Positions 24,236 through 30,448 of a stretch of DNA of 30,452 nucleotides are shown one piece after another. The notes beneath the pieces were generated by a model. It did no database searches and was not told the DNA's origin. It was given only the letters and a program-made list of their open reading frames with translations. The position numbers and the translations under genes are program-made. Position 1 is the first letter of the stretch. Every line of letters starts with the position of its first letter. Source of the stretch: a virus; IMG/VR virus record IMGVR_UViG_3300027797_000092, positions 1-30,452 of that record; one strand, 5' to 3'.

Positions 24236-24250
24236 CCCGCTATGCCCGAC
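24212..24250 (+). repeat. 39-bp direct repeat, copy 2, covering a gene start
   Basis: Identical to 23978-24016. It encodes the end and stop of the upstream gene, then the ATG at 24242 with Met-Pro-Asp for the next one. Confidence 0.95.
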
Positions 24251-24427
24251 TATACCGCAACATTCACGATTCACCTCACCGCCAGCATCACGGCCAAGGA
24301 CGAAGATTCGGCATCTAAAAAAGCCGAACGCTTGTTTTCCCCGGCCGTCAAAAAGTTGGAGGCCCAACTCCCGCCCGGCATTGAGTGGGAGGTCAGCGAC
24401 TACAACCCAGAAATAAACGAATACTAA
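24242..24427 (+). CDS. Small protein, unknown (start inside 39-bp repeat)
   Basis: A 61-residue protein: 'YTATFTIHLTASITAKDEDSASKKAERLFSPAVKKLEAQLPPGIEWEVSDYNPE', a beta-alpha-beta layout. The next gene has a similar layout ('LETITFVVEIAAEDQKEAMEAGSDFVEGIL'), so the two may be distant paralogues. It shares only its first three residues with the previous gene, through the repeat. Confidence 0.5.
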   Translation: MPDYTATFTIHLTASITAKDEDSASKKAERLFSPAVKKLEAQLPPGIEWEVSDYNPEINEY

Positions 24428-24432
24428 AACCT

Positions 24433-24636
24433 ATGGCCAAAAAAATGTTCTCATATCTTGAAACGATTACCTTCGTCGTCGAAATCGCCGCCGAAGACCA
24501 AAAAGAGGCGATGGAGGCCGGGAGCGACTTCGTCGAAGGCATCCTTGACCACGCCGATAAAGAATCCACTCATATCACCGGGCTCCGCAGTTTTGAGATT
24601 GAGCCGATGGGCGGGCCTAATGTGGAAGAACAATAA
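24433..24636 (+). CDS. Small protein, unknown
   Basis: A 67-residue protein with a beta strand, a helix and a beta strand ('YLETITFVVEIAAEDQKEAMEAGSDFVEGILDHADKESTHITGLRSFEIEPM'). The strand-'a.d...A...a..f' pattern resembles the upstream 61-residue protein. ATG 24433 lies 5 bases after the previous stop; the frame is open further upstream but would overlap that gene. No family is recognised. Confidence 0.5.
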   Translation: MAKKMFSYLETITFVVEIAAEDQKEAMEAGSDFVEGILDHADKESTHITGLRSFEIEPMGGPNVEEQ

Positions 24637-24637
24637 G

Positions 24638-25369
24638 ATGCATTTCACAAGTGTCATTCATTTCTGGGCCGACCGGAGCCGGGTATCCGGTCCGGTGGAA
24701 GCCGCCGCCGCCGTTCGGATGGCCGTCGCCCGGGAATGCGAGGACGCCCGGGTTTATCTAGGCGAGGCCCCGGACGGGTTTTCTATGGCGGGCCTGTTTA
24801 GTGTTCGGGCCCGCAACTCCCCCCGGGCCGAGGATTCTACTTGGCTTGCATTTGCCCATCACGGCGGGGGTGACGAACTTTGCAATTATTACCACGCCGT
24901 TCGGTTGTTAGACCTAGACCTGTTGACCACATTGAATGGGTCTATCCCGGTCGAGGTTGACGCCGCCGAATTGTGCGGCAAAACATTGGAGGTTTTTAAG
25001 CCAACCCTCCCGGCGGGTTTAGAGTTGTCGGATACAATCGCCCAAGCCATTTGGGAGATTGGTAATCGGGAATATTGGGCGACTGAATTGTCCGAAGTGT
25101 TTTACGACCGATGCCAGATTGCCGACCGACGCATTAAGTCCGGGGAGGACCCGGTCGCCGCCCTCGCCGCCTATGACACATTAAACCCGGCCCTAGGTCG
25201 CCGGATGGGATTTGCTTCGTCTAGCATATTCAACGCCGACGCCCGGGAGTTATTTGCCGACGCCCCCGGGCTTCGGCGTCCGGTCCCGCCGCCGAAGCCG
25301 TCGACGGCCAAAGAAAACGCCGACTTGCATCGGGTCCTTTGGATTGCCTTCGTCGATTTCCATATCTAA
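24638..25369 (+). CDS. Hypothetical protein, 243 aa
   Basis: Begins at ATG 24638, one base after the previous stop. The protein is soluble, Ala/Asp/Arg-rich, with 'HFWADRSRVSGPVEAAAAVRMAVARECEDARVYLG', 'AFAHHGGGDELCNYYHAVRLLDLDLL' and a C-terminal Pro/Lys stretch. I do not recognise the family or a catalytic motif. GC content rises sharply from this gene on, and it is followed by an intrinsic terminator, so it closes the unit that began at the 23346 promoter. Confidence 0.55.
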   Translation: MHFTSVIHFWADRSRVSGPVEAAAAVRMAVARECEDARVYLGEAPDGFSMAGLFSVRARNSPRAEDSTWLAFAHHGGGDELCNYYHAVRLLDLDLLTTLNGSIPVEVDAAELCGKTLEVFKPTLPAGLELSDTIAQAIWEIGNREYWATELSEVFYDRCQIADRRIKSGEDPVAALAAYDTLNPALGRRMGFASSSIFNADARELFADAPGLRRPVPPPKPSTAKENADLHRVLWIAFVDFHI

Positions 25370-25426
25370 AAAGTTTTGGGGCCTACGGGCTTCGGGTGCA
25401 TAAAGAAAAGAAAGGCCGCAAGGCCG

Positions 25427-25458
25427 GGCGGGGCTTTTAATGGGGGCCCCGCCTTTTT
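25427..25458 (+). terminator. Intrinsic terminator
   Basis: An 8-bp perfect stem GGCGGGGC / GCCCCGCC around an AT-rich loop, followed by TTTTTCTTTTT. It separates the 24638 gene from the first GC-rich unit. Confidence 0.8.
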
Positions 25459-25469
25459 CTTTTTGGCCG

Positions 25470-25499
25470 TTGACATTCGCCCGGCCCTTGTAATACAAC
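25470..25499 (+). promoter_or_regulatory. Promoter, array unit 1
   Basis: TTGACA at 25470-25475, 15 bp, then TAATACAAC at 25491-25499; the -10 may be TACAAC at 18 bp spacing. Either way the transcript starts within a few bases of ATG 25509, with no room for a ribosome binding site. Confidence 0.65.
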
Positions 25500-25521
25500 G
25501 GCGGTCCTATGCATCCCGCAA
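25500..25521 (+). repeat. Conserved start block, copy 1
   Basis: A 22-bp block containing GGTCCTATGCATCCCGC, identical at 25500, 28610 and 29743. It spans the start codon and encodes Met-His-Pro-Ala. Confidence 0.95.
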
Positions 25522-26972
25522 ATAACGGCCAGCCCGCCGATAAGGGCAAATCCCCCCGCCTCCGTTCATCCTACCCGACGAAAGAAATCCCCCACTTGTG
25601 GGCCAACGGAATCCATCGTTATATCTATTCCCGGTCGTCGTCGGTTCAGATTACCCCGGATTGCACCCGCCTCATTTCCTATGCGACCGCCGTCGCCGTC
25701 CGAACCGAGGTTTTCACCGCCCAAGGCGTCCGGGTTTACCTGTTCACCTCCCGGTCTTATTCGACGACGACCTCCCGGCTTTTGTCGCAAGCCCTTGCCG
25801 CAATCCCGCACAAGGTCCACTTTGTCCGGGACGAACATTGGGACGGCCGCCGGGAAACGATTAGCGAATGCCTAGGCGTCGCCGAAGGGACCCCGGTTGA
25901 CCTCGGTTCAATTACCTTTGCCGTCCCCAATCTCGGTTCGGCCATTGGCTCCCCGGGCCGTCAATCCCACCGGGAAAACCTCGCCGCAATCGTCGACCGG
26001 GCGAAGGCCGAGGTTGCCAAGGCGTCAAAAGCCCGAGCCCGTTTTACTCCTATCCTCGCCGGGGAAATGTTCTCCCAAGCCCTTTGCTATTGGAGGACCT
26101 TCCTCGCCGACGAACCGGACCCGTTGACCGGGATTGACTTCGCCGGGATTGCGGCGGCGTTTGCCAAGTCGAAAGCCCGTCAGAATGCCGCCGAAGCCGC
26201 CGAGAGAGCCGCCCGACAGGATTACGAACGCCGGGAAGATAAGTGGATGGCCGAAGCCGCCGGAGCCCTCGGGGCGTTGGCCAAAGTGGTCCGGAAGTTT
26301 TTAGCAAACGGCGACCCGGCGACCGACGCCCGGGCGGCCGTCCTCGCCTATGAGGCCGGGCAAGAGATTGATGCCACGCCCTCGGCCGGGTTTGCGGACC
26401 TCGGCCTCGCCTTGTCTGAACTTATCCGAAAGGGCTCCGGGTCCGACGATGGCGGGGAGTTTTTTAACCTTGCCGTCAAACGAGTGAAGCCGTCGTTTAA
26501 CTTCGCCGGATATGTTTCTCCTTATCCGTTGCCCCCGGCCCGTAAGGTTTTCGGGAAAGTTATCCGGGACCACGCCCCCCGCCTTTACCGGGTCCGGGAC
26601 GCCGTCGGCCTTCCTTACCTTTCCTACGCCGAGGGCAGTAAGTTTAAACAATCGTTTGGCCGTGAACTTATCCGGGTCGTCGGGGCCGACCTCCGGACCT
26701 CATCCGGGGCGGCTGTCCCGCTTGCAATAGTCCGGGCCTTGTGGGCCCGCCACGGGGATGAGGTCCGGGCGGCGGCGGGCTTGCCTTGTGCGACTCACTT
26801 CCCGGAGGGCCGCAAGGCGTGGCTTTACACTTGGACCGGATACCAAACCGCCAACGCCCCCGCCTTCGCCTCCGGCTCCGGGTCGTCCCTGTTGGTAATC
26901 GGTTGCCACCTAGTCGGGGCCGAGGACCTTGTCCGGCTTGCCCGCCGCCTCGAGTGGCCGGACGCCGAATAA
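25509..26972 (+). CDS. Phage protein of the 'HLWAN...YSTTT' type, unknown function
   Basis: A 487-residue protein starting Met-His-Pro-Ala from the conserved start block. Residues 25-95 ('IPHLWANGIHRYIYSRSSSVQITPDCTRLISYATAVAVRT' and 'VYLFTSRSYSTTTSRLLSQAL') resemble a phage hypothetical family I recall with 'vaHlWan....yS.g.....ia' and 'YS.TT..h'. Residues 165-265 are helical with charged coiled-coil character ('AKSKARQNAAEAAERAARQDYERREDKW'). The rest is mixed, ending with 'GSGSSLLVIGCHLVGAEDLVRLARRLEWP'. The role is unknown. It has its own promoter and terminator. Confidence 0.65.
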   Translation: MHPANNGQPADKGKSPRLRSSYPTKEIPHLWANGIHRYIYSRSSSVQITPDCTRLISYATAVAVRTEVFTAQGVRVYLFTSRSYSTTTSRLLSQALAAIPHKVHFVRDEHWDGRRETISECLGVAEGTPVDLGSITFAVPNLGSAIGSPGRQSHRENLAAIVDRAKAEVAKASKARARFTPILAGEMFSQALCYWRTFLADEPDPLTGIDFAGIAAAFAKSKARQNAAEAAERAARQDYERREDKWMAEAAGALGALAKVVRKFLANGDPATDARAAVLAYEAGQEIDATPSAGFADLGLALSELIRKGSGSDDGGEFFNLAVKRVKPSFNFAGYVSPYPLPPARKVFGKVIRDHAPRLYRVRDAVGLPYLSYAEGSKFKQSFGRELIRVVGADLRTSSGAAVPLAIVRALWARHGDEVRAAAGLPCATHFPEGRKAWLYTWTGYQTANAPAFASGSGSSLLVIGCHLVGAEDLVRLARRLEWPDAE

Positions 26973-27009
26973 CCTTTCCCGGGGGACAACCTCCCGGGGA
27001 TGCATAGAC

Positions 27010-27047
27010 AAGGGGGGCGGCCGCAAGGTCGTCCCCCTTCCCTTTTT
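27010..27047 (+). terminator. Intrinsic terminator, array unit 1
   Basis: Stem AAGGGGG plus GCGGCC pairing with GGTCGT plus CCCCCTT, with a GCAA loop, followed by CCCTTTTT. A second short hairpin, CCCGGGGG / CCTCCCGGG, precedes it at about 26978-26999. Confidence 0.75.
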
Positions 27048-27101
27048 AGGGGCTAAAAGTAGGGCCGGAAAACAGGCCGAAAAAAAGGCGATTAAATTCG
27101 C

Positions 27102-27131
27102 TTGTAATCCGGCGGGACCTTGTAATACATT
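27102..27131 (+). promoter_or_regulatory. Promoter, array unit 2
   Basis: TTGTAA at 27102-27107, 15 bp, then TAATACATT at 27123-27131 (or -10 TACATT at 18 bp). It is followed by AGTCCTATGCA around the ATG at 27141, a degenerate version of the start block. Confidence 0.6.
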
Positions 27132-27140
27132 GTCAGTCCT

Positions 27141-27449
27141 ATGCAATACCGCACAAGCCCCGGCCCGGGTAATAAGGGCCGCCGCCTCGGGGCCGGACGC
27201 CCCGCCCACTCCGCAACCCTCGCCCTCGCCTTCCTCGGCCGGGGCCGCCCAAGCCGGGACAAAGCGAAGGCAACTTTCCGGGCCGTTGGCCGGGACGCCG
27301 CCATCGCCCTGCTCGCCCTCGACGACCTTGTCGCCTTCACCCGGCTGACAAGCCAAGCACCGGGCTCCCACTACTTCACCGCAAAGGCCGCATTCGCCGC
27401 CGTCCGCTTGCGTCGCCTAGTCGACGCAATTGAAGGGGGGGAAAAGTGA
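27141..27449 (+). CDS. Hypothetical protein, 102 aa
   Basis: A basic, Arg/Ala/Gly-rich protein ('GRRLGAGRPAHSATLALAFLGRGRPSRDKAKATFRAVGRDAAIALLALDDLVAFTRL', then 'FTAKAAFAAVRLRRLVDAIEGG'). The second half is helical. The N-terminus could be a flexible nucleic-acid-binding tail. It is the first gene of a four-gene unit; its stop overlaps the next GTG start. No family is recognised. Confidence 0.55.
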   Translation: MQYRTSPGPGNKGRRLGAGRPAHSATLALAFLGRGRPSRDKAKATFRAVGRDAAIALLALDDLVAFTRLTSQAPGSHYFTAKAAFAAVRLRRLVDAIEGGEK

Positions 27450-27859
27450 ACTTCCCCGTTCACTCGGCCGCCCTCTCGACGGCCGAACTCCGCCGGGCGG
27501 CGGGCTTCCTCGGCCTCGGCCTTGGCCGTTGCAACCCCGGCGACGGGGCCAAGTGGCGGGTCGGCCCGGACGCCTTAACGAAGGGCCTCAAGTCCGGCCT
27601 TGGAATTGCCGACTTCAACGCCGTCGACGGCCCGGTCCTCCGGAGCAAAGCCGAGGCGGCCGCATACCTTAACGGGTTTGCCGCCGGGCTCGACCGGGGC
27701 CTCCCGGTTTACCGCCTTCGGGTTGCCCTATCCCTCGCCCTCGACGCCCTCGGCCACCCGGACCCGGTCCCGGTGTCTATGGCCGCCGACCTCATCCGGG
27801 AGGCGTTTGACCTCATCCCGGTTCACCCGGTCGTCGGATTAAGGGGGGAAGTAAAATGA
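27446..27859 (+). CDS. Hypothetical protein, 137 aa
   Basis: Starts at GTG 27446 (GTGA overlap), preceded by a G-run that could serve as a ribosome binding site. It is an Ala/Leu/Asp-rich helical protein: 'LSTAELRRAAGFLGLGLGRCNPGDGAKWRVGPDALTKGLKSG', 'YRLRVALSLALDALGHPDPVPVSMAADLIREAFDLIPVHP'. Unlike the first genes of the units, it lacks the MHPA start. The family is not recognised. Confidence 0.55.
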   Translation: MNFPVHSAALSTAELRRAAGFLGLGLGRCNPGDGAKWRVGPDALTKGLKSGLGIADFNAVDGPVLRSKAEAAAYLNGFAAGLDRGLPVYRLRVALSLALDALGHPDPVPVSMAADLIREAFDLIPVHPVVGLRGEVK

Positions 27860-28401
27860 ACCCCTCCGGCTTTATCTACTTCGCCGACCTCTTTTGCCCG
27901 GCTTGTTCGGACGGGCTCCCGGACCGGGACCCGGAGGGCGGCCACAAGGGCCCGTTTTATTCGATTCAAGAATCGGACGCCCCTTGCAACTGTGGCAAAT
28001 GCGGGGCCTTCATCCCGTCGACCTTAACGGATTACGGGGCCCGGGAATTGGCAACCCGCATCCGGGAAGCAAATAACGCCCTCCCGGAGCCCTTGCCCCC
28101 GGCCCTCGCCGAGTGGGCCGAGTTTCACAAGTGGGCCGAAGGCGTGGGCGACGCCCTCGCCGAACGGACGGCATTTGAGGACAGTCCGACAGTTATCATC
28201 CGGGGCTTTGTCTACCCCCTTGCGAACCCTCAACGCCTCGCCCTCATCCGGCTTGCGGCCCGTTGGAAAGTCGACCTAGTCGACTTAATAACCGGGGCGT
28301 GGCCCGAGGTCGGCAACCCGGCGACGGCTTGCCTAATGGTTTCCATACCGGGCAAGGGCATTGTCATTGGAATTGAAAAGGACGGCTATTCTCACTCCTA
28401 A
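27856..28401 (+). CDS. Hypothetical protein with N-terminal Cys-rich (zinc-ribbon-like) motif
   Basis: A 181-residue protein. Near the N-terminus 'LFCPACSDGLPDR' and then 'APCNCGKCGAFIP' give Cys-x2-Cys and Cys-x-Cys-x2-Cys, a likely zinc ribbon. The rest is mixed, ending in a beta-rich part ('TACLMVSIPGKGIVIGIEKDGY'). ATG 27856 overlaps the previous stop and follows an A/G-rich stretch that could act as a ribosome binding site. A nucleic-acid-binding role is possible but unproven. Confidence 0.55.
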   Translation: MNPSGFIYFADLFCPACSDGLPDRDPEGGHKGPFYSIQESDAPCNCGKCGAFIPSTLTDYGARELATRIREANNALPEPLPPALAEWAEFHKWAEGVGDALAERTAFEDSPTVIIRGFVYPLANPQRLALIRLAARWKVDLVDLITGAWPEVGNPATACLMVSIPGKGIVIGIEKDGYSHS

Positions 28402-28533
28402 ATGACCGCCGCCCTTTACTTCCTCGCCCGGCTCTTTTGGCGGGTCGGCCTCCGGGACCTATCCGGTCGCCTTGCCTACCGGGCTTGGCTCCGGCAAGTC
28501 CGGGACCGGGGCGGTCCGTCCGTCCGGGATTAA
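28402..28533 (+). CDS. 43-residue basic protein
   Basis: A short frame starting directly after the previous stop (TAAATG). It begins MTAALYFLARLFWRVGLRD and continues with Arg/Trp/Gly-rich residues, ending PSVRD. The amphipathic basic N-terminal helix might associate with membranes. It is followed by the terminator of this unit, which supports it as the last gene. Confidence 0.4.
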   Translation: MTAALYFLARLFWRVGLRDLSGRLAYRAWLRQVRDRGGPSVRD

Positions 28534-28541
28534 TCTCCCCT

Positions 28542-28572
28542 AGCCCTCGGCCACCCGGCCGGGGGCTTTTTG
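28542..28572 (+). terminator. Intrinsic terminator, array unit 2
   Basis: Stem AGCCCTCGGCC / GGCCGGGGGCT (one G-T pair), followed by TTTTTG. The next promoter begins 8 bases later. Confidence 0.8.
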
Positions 28573-28579
28573 TTTCCTC

Positions 28580-28609
28580 TTGACCTCGACACCTAGGCCG
28601 TATTACAAC
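28580..28609 (+). promoter_or_regulatory. Promoter, array unit 3
   Basis: TTGACC at 28580-28585, 15 bp, then TATTACAAC at 28601-28609, followed directly by the 22-bp start block. Confidence 0.6.
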
Positions 28610-28631
28610 GGCGGTCCTATGCATCCCGCAA
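28610..28631 (+). repeat. Conserved start block, copy 2
   Basis: Identical 22 bp to 25500-25521, with the start codon at 28619. Confidence 0.95.
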
Positions 28632-29503
28632 CCCCGGACGATAATCCCGCCGCCCCGTCCACGGCCCGCCCCCACCTCGACAACCTCGCCGCCGCCCTCG
28701 GCGTCCGGGTTCACCTCGGCTCCGGTCCTTACGACCTCGCCGTCCCGGTTCTCGACTTCCTCCGGTCGGACCTTTACCGGACTGTCCCCGGCGACATTAC
28801 CTTCAACCGGGGCCTCGACGCCCTCCGGGAAGCCGTCGCCCGGGCCGCCTTCCTCGCCGACGGGCTCGACGAAAATGGCAAGCGTTGGCTTGCGGTCGAC
28901 GCCGAGGTAAACCTCCAATTCTATAACTTTAAGGAGTGGGCCCTCGACGGCCAACCTCGGGAGCCGTGGCAGGAAGCCGCCCTCGCCGGGGCTTTTGTCG
29001 GCTTCCTCGCCCGGGAGGTCCGGGCCGCCGCCCGTATCCGGGACATTTATTGCACCGGGGCCGCCGTCCTCGATTGCGGCAACCCCTCCGGCTTCCCGTC
29101 CGTTACCCGGGTCTTACTTGCCGAAAAGGGCGAACCGGATGAGGCCCTCCCGGCGTCGCCCCCGGCCCGTTACCTTTCCGTTTATTCGCACGAGGTCCTC
29201 AACGGCGGCCCGGAGGAAGGCGGTTGGACTTGGCATAAAAAAATCCTCCGGGCGACTTTCGCCCTCCCGGAGCCGACTGACAACTTCGACCCGGCCGCCG
29301 CCCCGGCCGAATTGATTGCCGTCGCCCGGGCCGCCGCCGACGCCCTCGGCTTAACCCTCCCCGGCGACTCCGTCCCCACCCGGGACGGCGGGACCCGTCC
29401 GGCCCGTCCGGCTTCCTCTTGTGCCCCGGAGGTCGACGGGGTCCTAGTCGTCGAGCCCTTCCCCGGGTCGGATAACTGCACCGCCCCGGACCCGTGGGAA
29501 TAA
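28619..29503 (+). CDS. Hypothetical protein, 294 aa (MHPA start)
   Basis: Begins Met-His-Pro-Ala from the start block and continues with a Pro/Asp-rich segment. The body is Ala/Leu/Asp-rich ('LDNLAAALGVRVHLGSGPYDLAVPVLDFLRSDLYR', 'RWLAVDAEVNLQFYNFKEWALDG', 'YLSVYSHEVLNGGPEEGGWTWHKKILRATFALP'). I see no catalytic signature and do not recognise a family. After the first four residues there is no resemblance to the other MHPA proteins. A frame open from a TTG at 28580 overlaps the promoter and is not used. Confidence 0.55.
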   Translation: MHPATPDDNPAAPSTARPHLDNLAAALGVRVHLGSGPYDLAVPVLDFLRSDLYRTVPGDITFNRGLDALREAVARAAFLADGLDENGKRWLAVDAEVNLQFYNFKEWALDGQPREPWQEAALAGAFVGFLAREVRAAARIRDIYCTGAAVLDCGNPSGFPSVTRVLLAEKGEPDEALPASPPARYLSVYSHEVLNGGPEEGGWTWHKKILRATFALPEPTDNFDPAAAPAELIAVARAAADALGLTLPGDSVPTRDGGTRPARPASSCAPEVDGVLVVEPFPGSDNCTAPDPWE

Positions 29504-29528
29504 CCCCGGCCCCCTAGGCCCTCAACCT

Positions 29529-29553
29529 GCCCCCGGACCTCCGGGGGCTTTTT
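29529..29553 (+). terminator. Intrinsic terminator, repeated copy A
   Basis: A 9-bp perfect stem GCCCCCGGA / TCCGGGGGC and TTTTT. A 33-bp stretch starting here (to TGTGCCCGG) is identical to that at 30343. Confidence 0.9.
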
Positions 29554-29563
29554 GTGCCCGGAC

Positions 29564-29619
29564 GGCCAAACCGGGCTTTTAGCCCTCCCCGGCCGAAAAA
29601 ACCCCCTCGAGGTTTGGCC
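29564..29619. repeat. Inverted repeat in the intergenic region
   Basis: GGCCAAACC at 29564-29572 and GGTTTGGCC at 29611-29619 are perfect inverted 9-mers about 38 bp apart, within the 248-bp gap 29504-29751. The rest of that gap holds a terminator, C/T-rich sequence and a promoter; no gene is seen there. Confidence 0.6.
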
Positions 29620-29713
29620 CTCCGGCCGTTTGACCGGGTGACCCGAACCCTACCCCTCCCCCTTTTCCGGTCCTCGCCCCGGGCCTATGCCTGGTGCCTT
29701 TAACGGATAGGGC

Positions 29714-29741
29714 TTGACCTTAACCCCGGCCCCGGTTTGAT
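29714..29741 (+). promoter_or_regulatory. Weak promoter, array unit 4
   Basis: TTGACC at 29714-29719, with a poor -10 (TTTGAT at 29736-29741, 16 bp spacing). It lacks the TAATACA block of units 1-3 but is followed by the identical start block. Confidence 0.4.
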
Positions 29742-29742
29742 G

Positions 29743-29764
29743 GGCGGTCCTATGCATCCCGCAA
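29743..29764 (+). repeat. Conserved start block, copy 3
   Basis: Identical 22 bp to 25500-25521, with the start codon at 29752. Confidence 0.95.
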
Positions 29765-30312
29765 TCCCGGGCTCCCCCGCCGCCTCGCCCTCGGCCTCAA
29801 CCGCAACCCCCCCGCCCGGATGGGCGGCCGTCGCCTCCCGGTTAACCTTCGCCCTTAACTCCCGGGCGTTTGGGACCGCCGAGGAAGGCCCGGCCTTTCG
29901 GGACGCCGTCGCCGCCGTTATAGACCTCGGCCGGGTCTATGCCGACGCCCTCGCCGAAGTCGACCGGGCCCTCGCCGCCCGGGAGTGGGAAGCCGAGGAA
30001 GCCGTCGCCGTGGCCGAGGCCCGCCTTCGCCTTGCCCGGGACGCCCGGTGCGACTTCATCCGGGCGGTCGGCTTTGCCGCCCAAGAGGGCGAGGCCCCGG
30101 CCAATCCGGCCGCCCGGTTTGAGGACCTTGCCGACCATAACCCGGCGGTCGGGCTCCTATTGAACCAATCCCTCGCCCTCGACCTCGGCCGGGAATTGAT
30201 GGCCGCCGACTTCTCCCTCGGGCAAACGACCTCCGGCTGTCCCGGCCGCCGGGCAATCGCCCACGCCGCCGGGGCTCTCCGGCTTACCCGTCGCCCCCGC
30301 CCCCCGGCCTAA
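29752..30312 (+). CDS. Hypothetical protein, 186 aa (MHPA start)
   Basis: Begins Met-His-Pro-Ala, followed by a Pro/Ser/Ala/Thr low-complexity stretch (to about residue 25). The body is strongly helical and Ala/Glu/Arg-rich ('VIDLGRVYADALAEVDRALAAREWEAEEAVAVAEARLRLARDARCDFIRAVGF'), likely a coiled coil, ending in a basic Pro/Arg tail. No family is recognised. ATG 29752 lies in the start block; an upstream TTG/ATG pair at 29737-29740 is less likely. Confidence 0.5.
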   Translation: MHPAIPGSPAASPSASTATPPPGWAAVASRLTFALNSRAFGTAEEGPAFRDAVAAVIDLGRVYADALAEVDRALAAREWEAEEAVAVAEARLRLARDARCDFIRAVGFAAQEGEAPANPAARFEDLADHNPAVGLLLNQSLALDLGRELMAADFSLGQTTSGCPGRRAIAHAAGALRLTRRPRPPA

Positions 30313-30342
30313 CACCGGACACCGGACAAACCGCCCCACCTC

Positions 30343-30367
30343 GCCCCCGGACCTCCGGGGGCTTTTT
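30343..30367 (+). terminator. Intrinsic terminator, repeated copy B
   Basis: The same 9-bp stem and T-run as 29529-29553, within a 33-bp identical stretch. Confidence 0.9.
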
Positions 30368-30410
30368 GTGCCCGGGCTCCCGTTCACTTTGCGCTGATAG
30401 CGGATGAGGA

Positions 30411-30439
30411 TTGACACCGGGACAAGGCCCGGCTTGGCT
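30411..30439 (+). promoter_or_regulatory. Possible promoter, array unit 5
   Basis: TTGACA at 30411-30416; the -10 is poor (TTGGCT at 30434-30439, 17 bp). It is placed like the other array promoters, just before TCGGTCCTATGC at the window end. Confidence 0.4.
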
Positions 30440-30448
30440 GTCGGTCCT

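Noticed and set aside
26910-27371. Minus- and plus-strand frames across 26910-27371
   Set aside because: High GC keeps several frames open here; they cross the terminator and promoter between two array units and have low-complexity translations.
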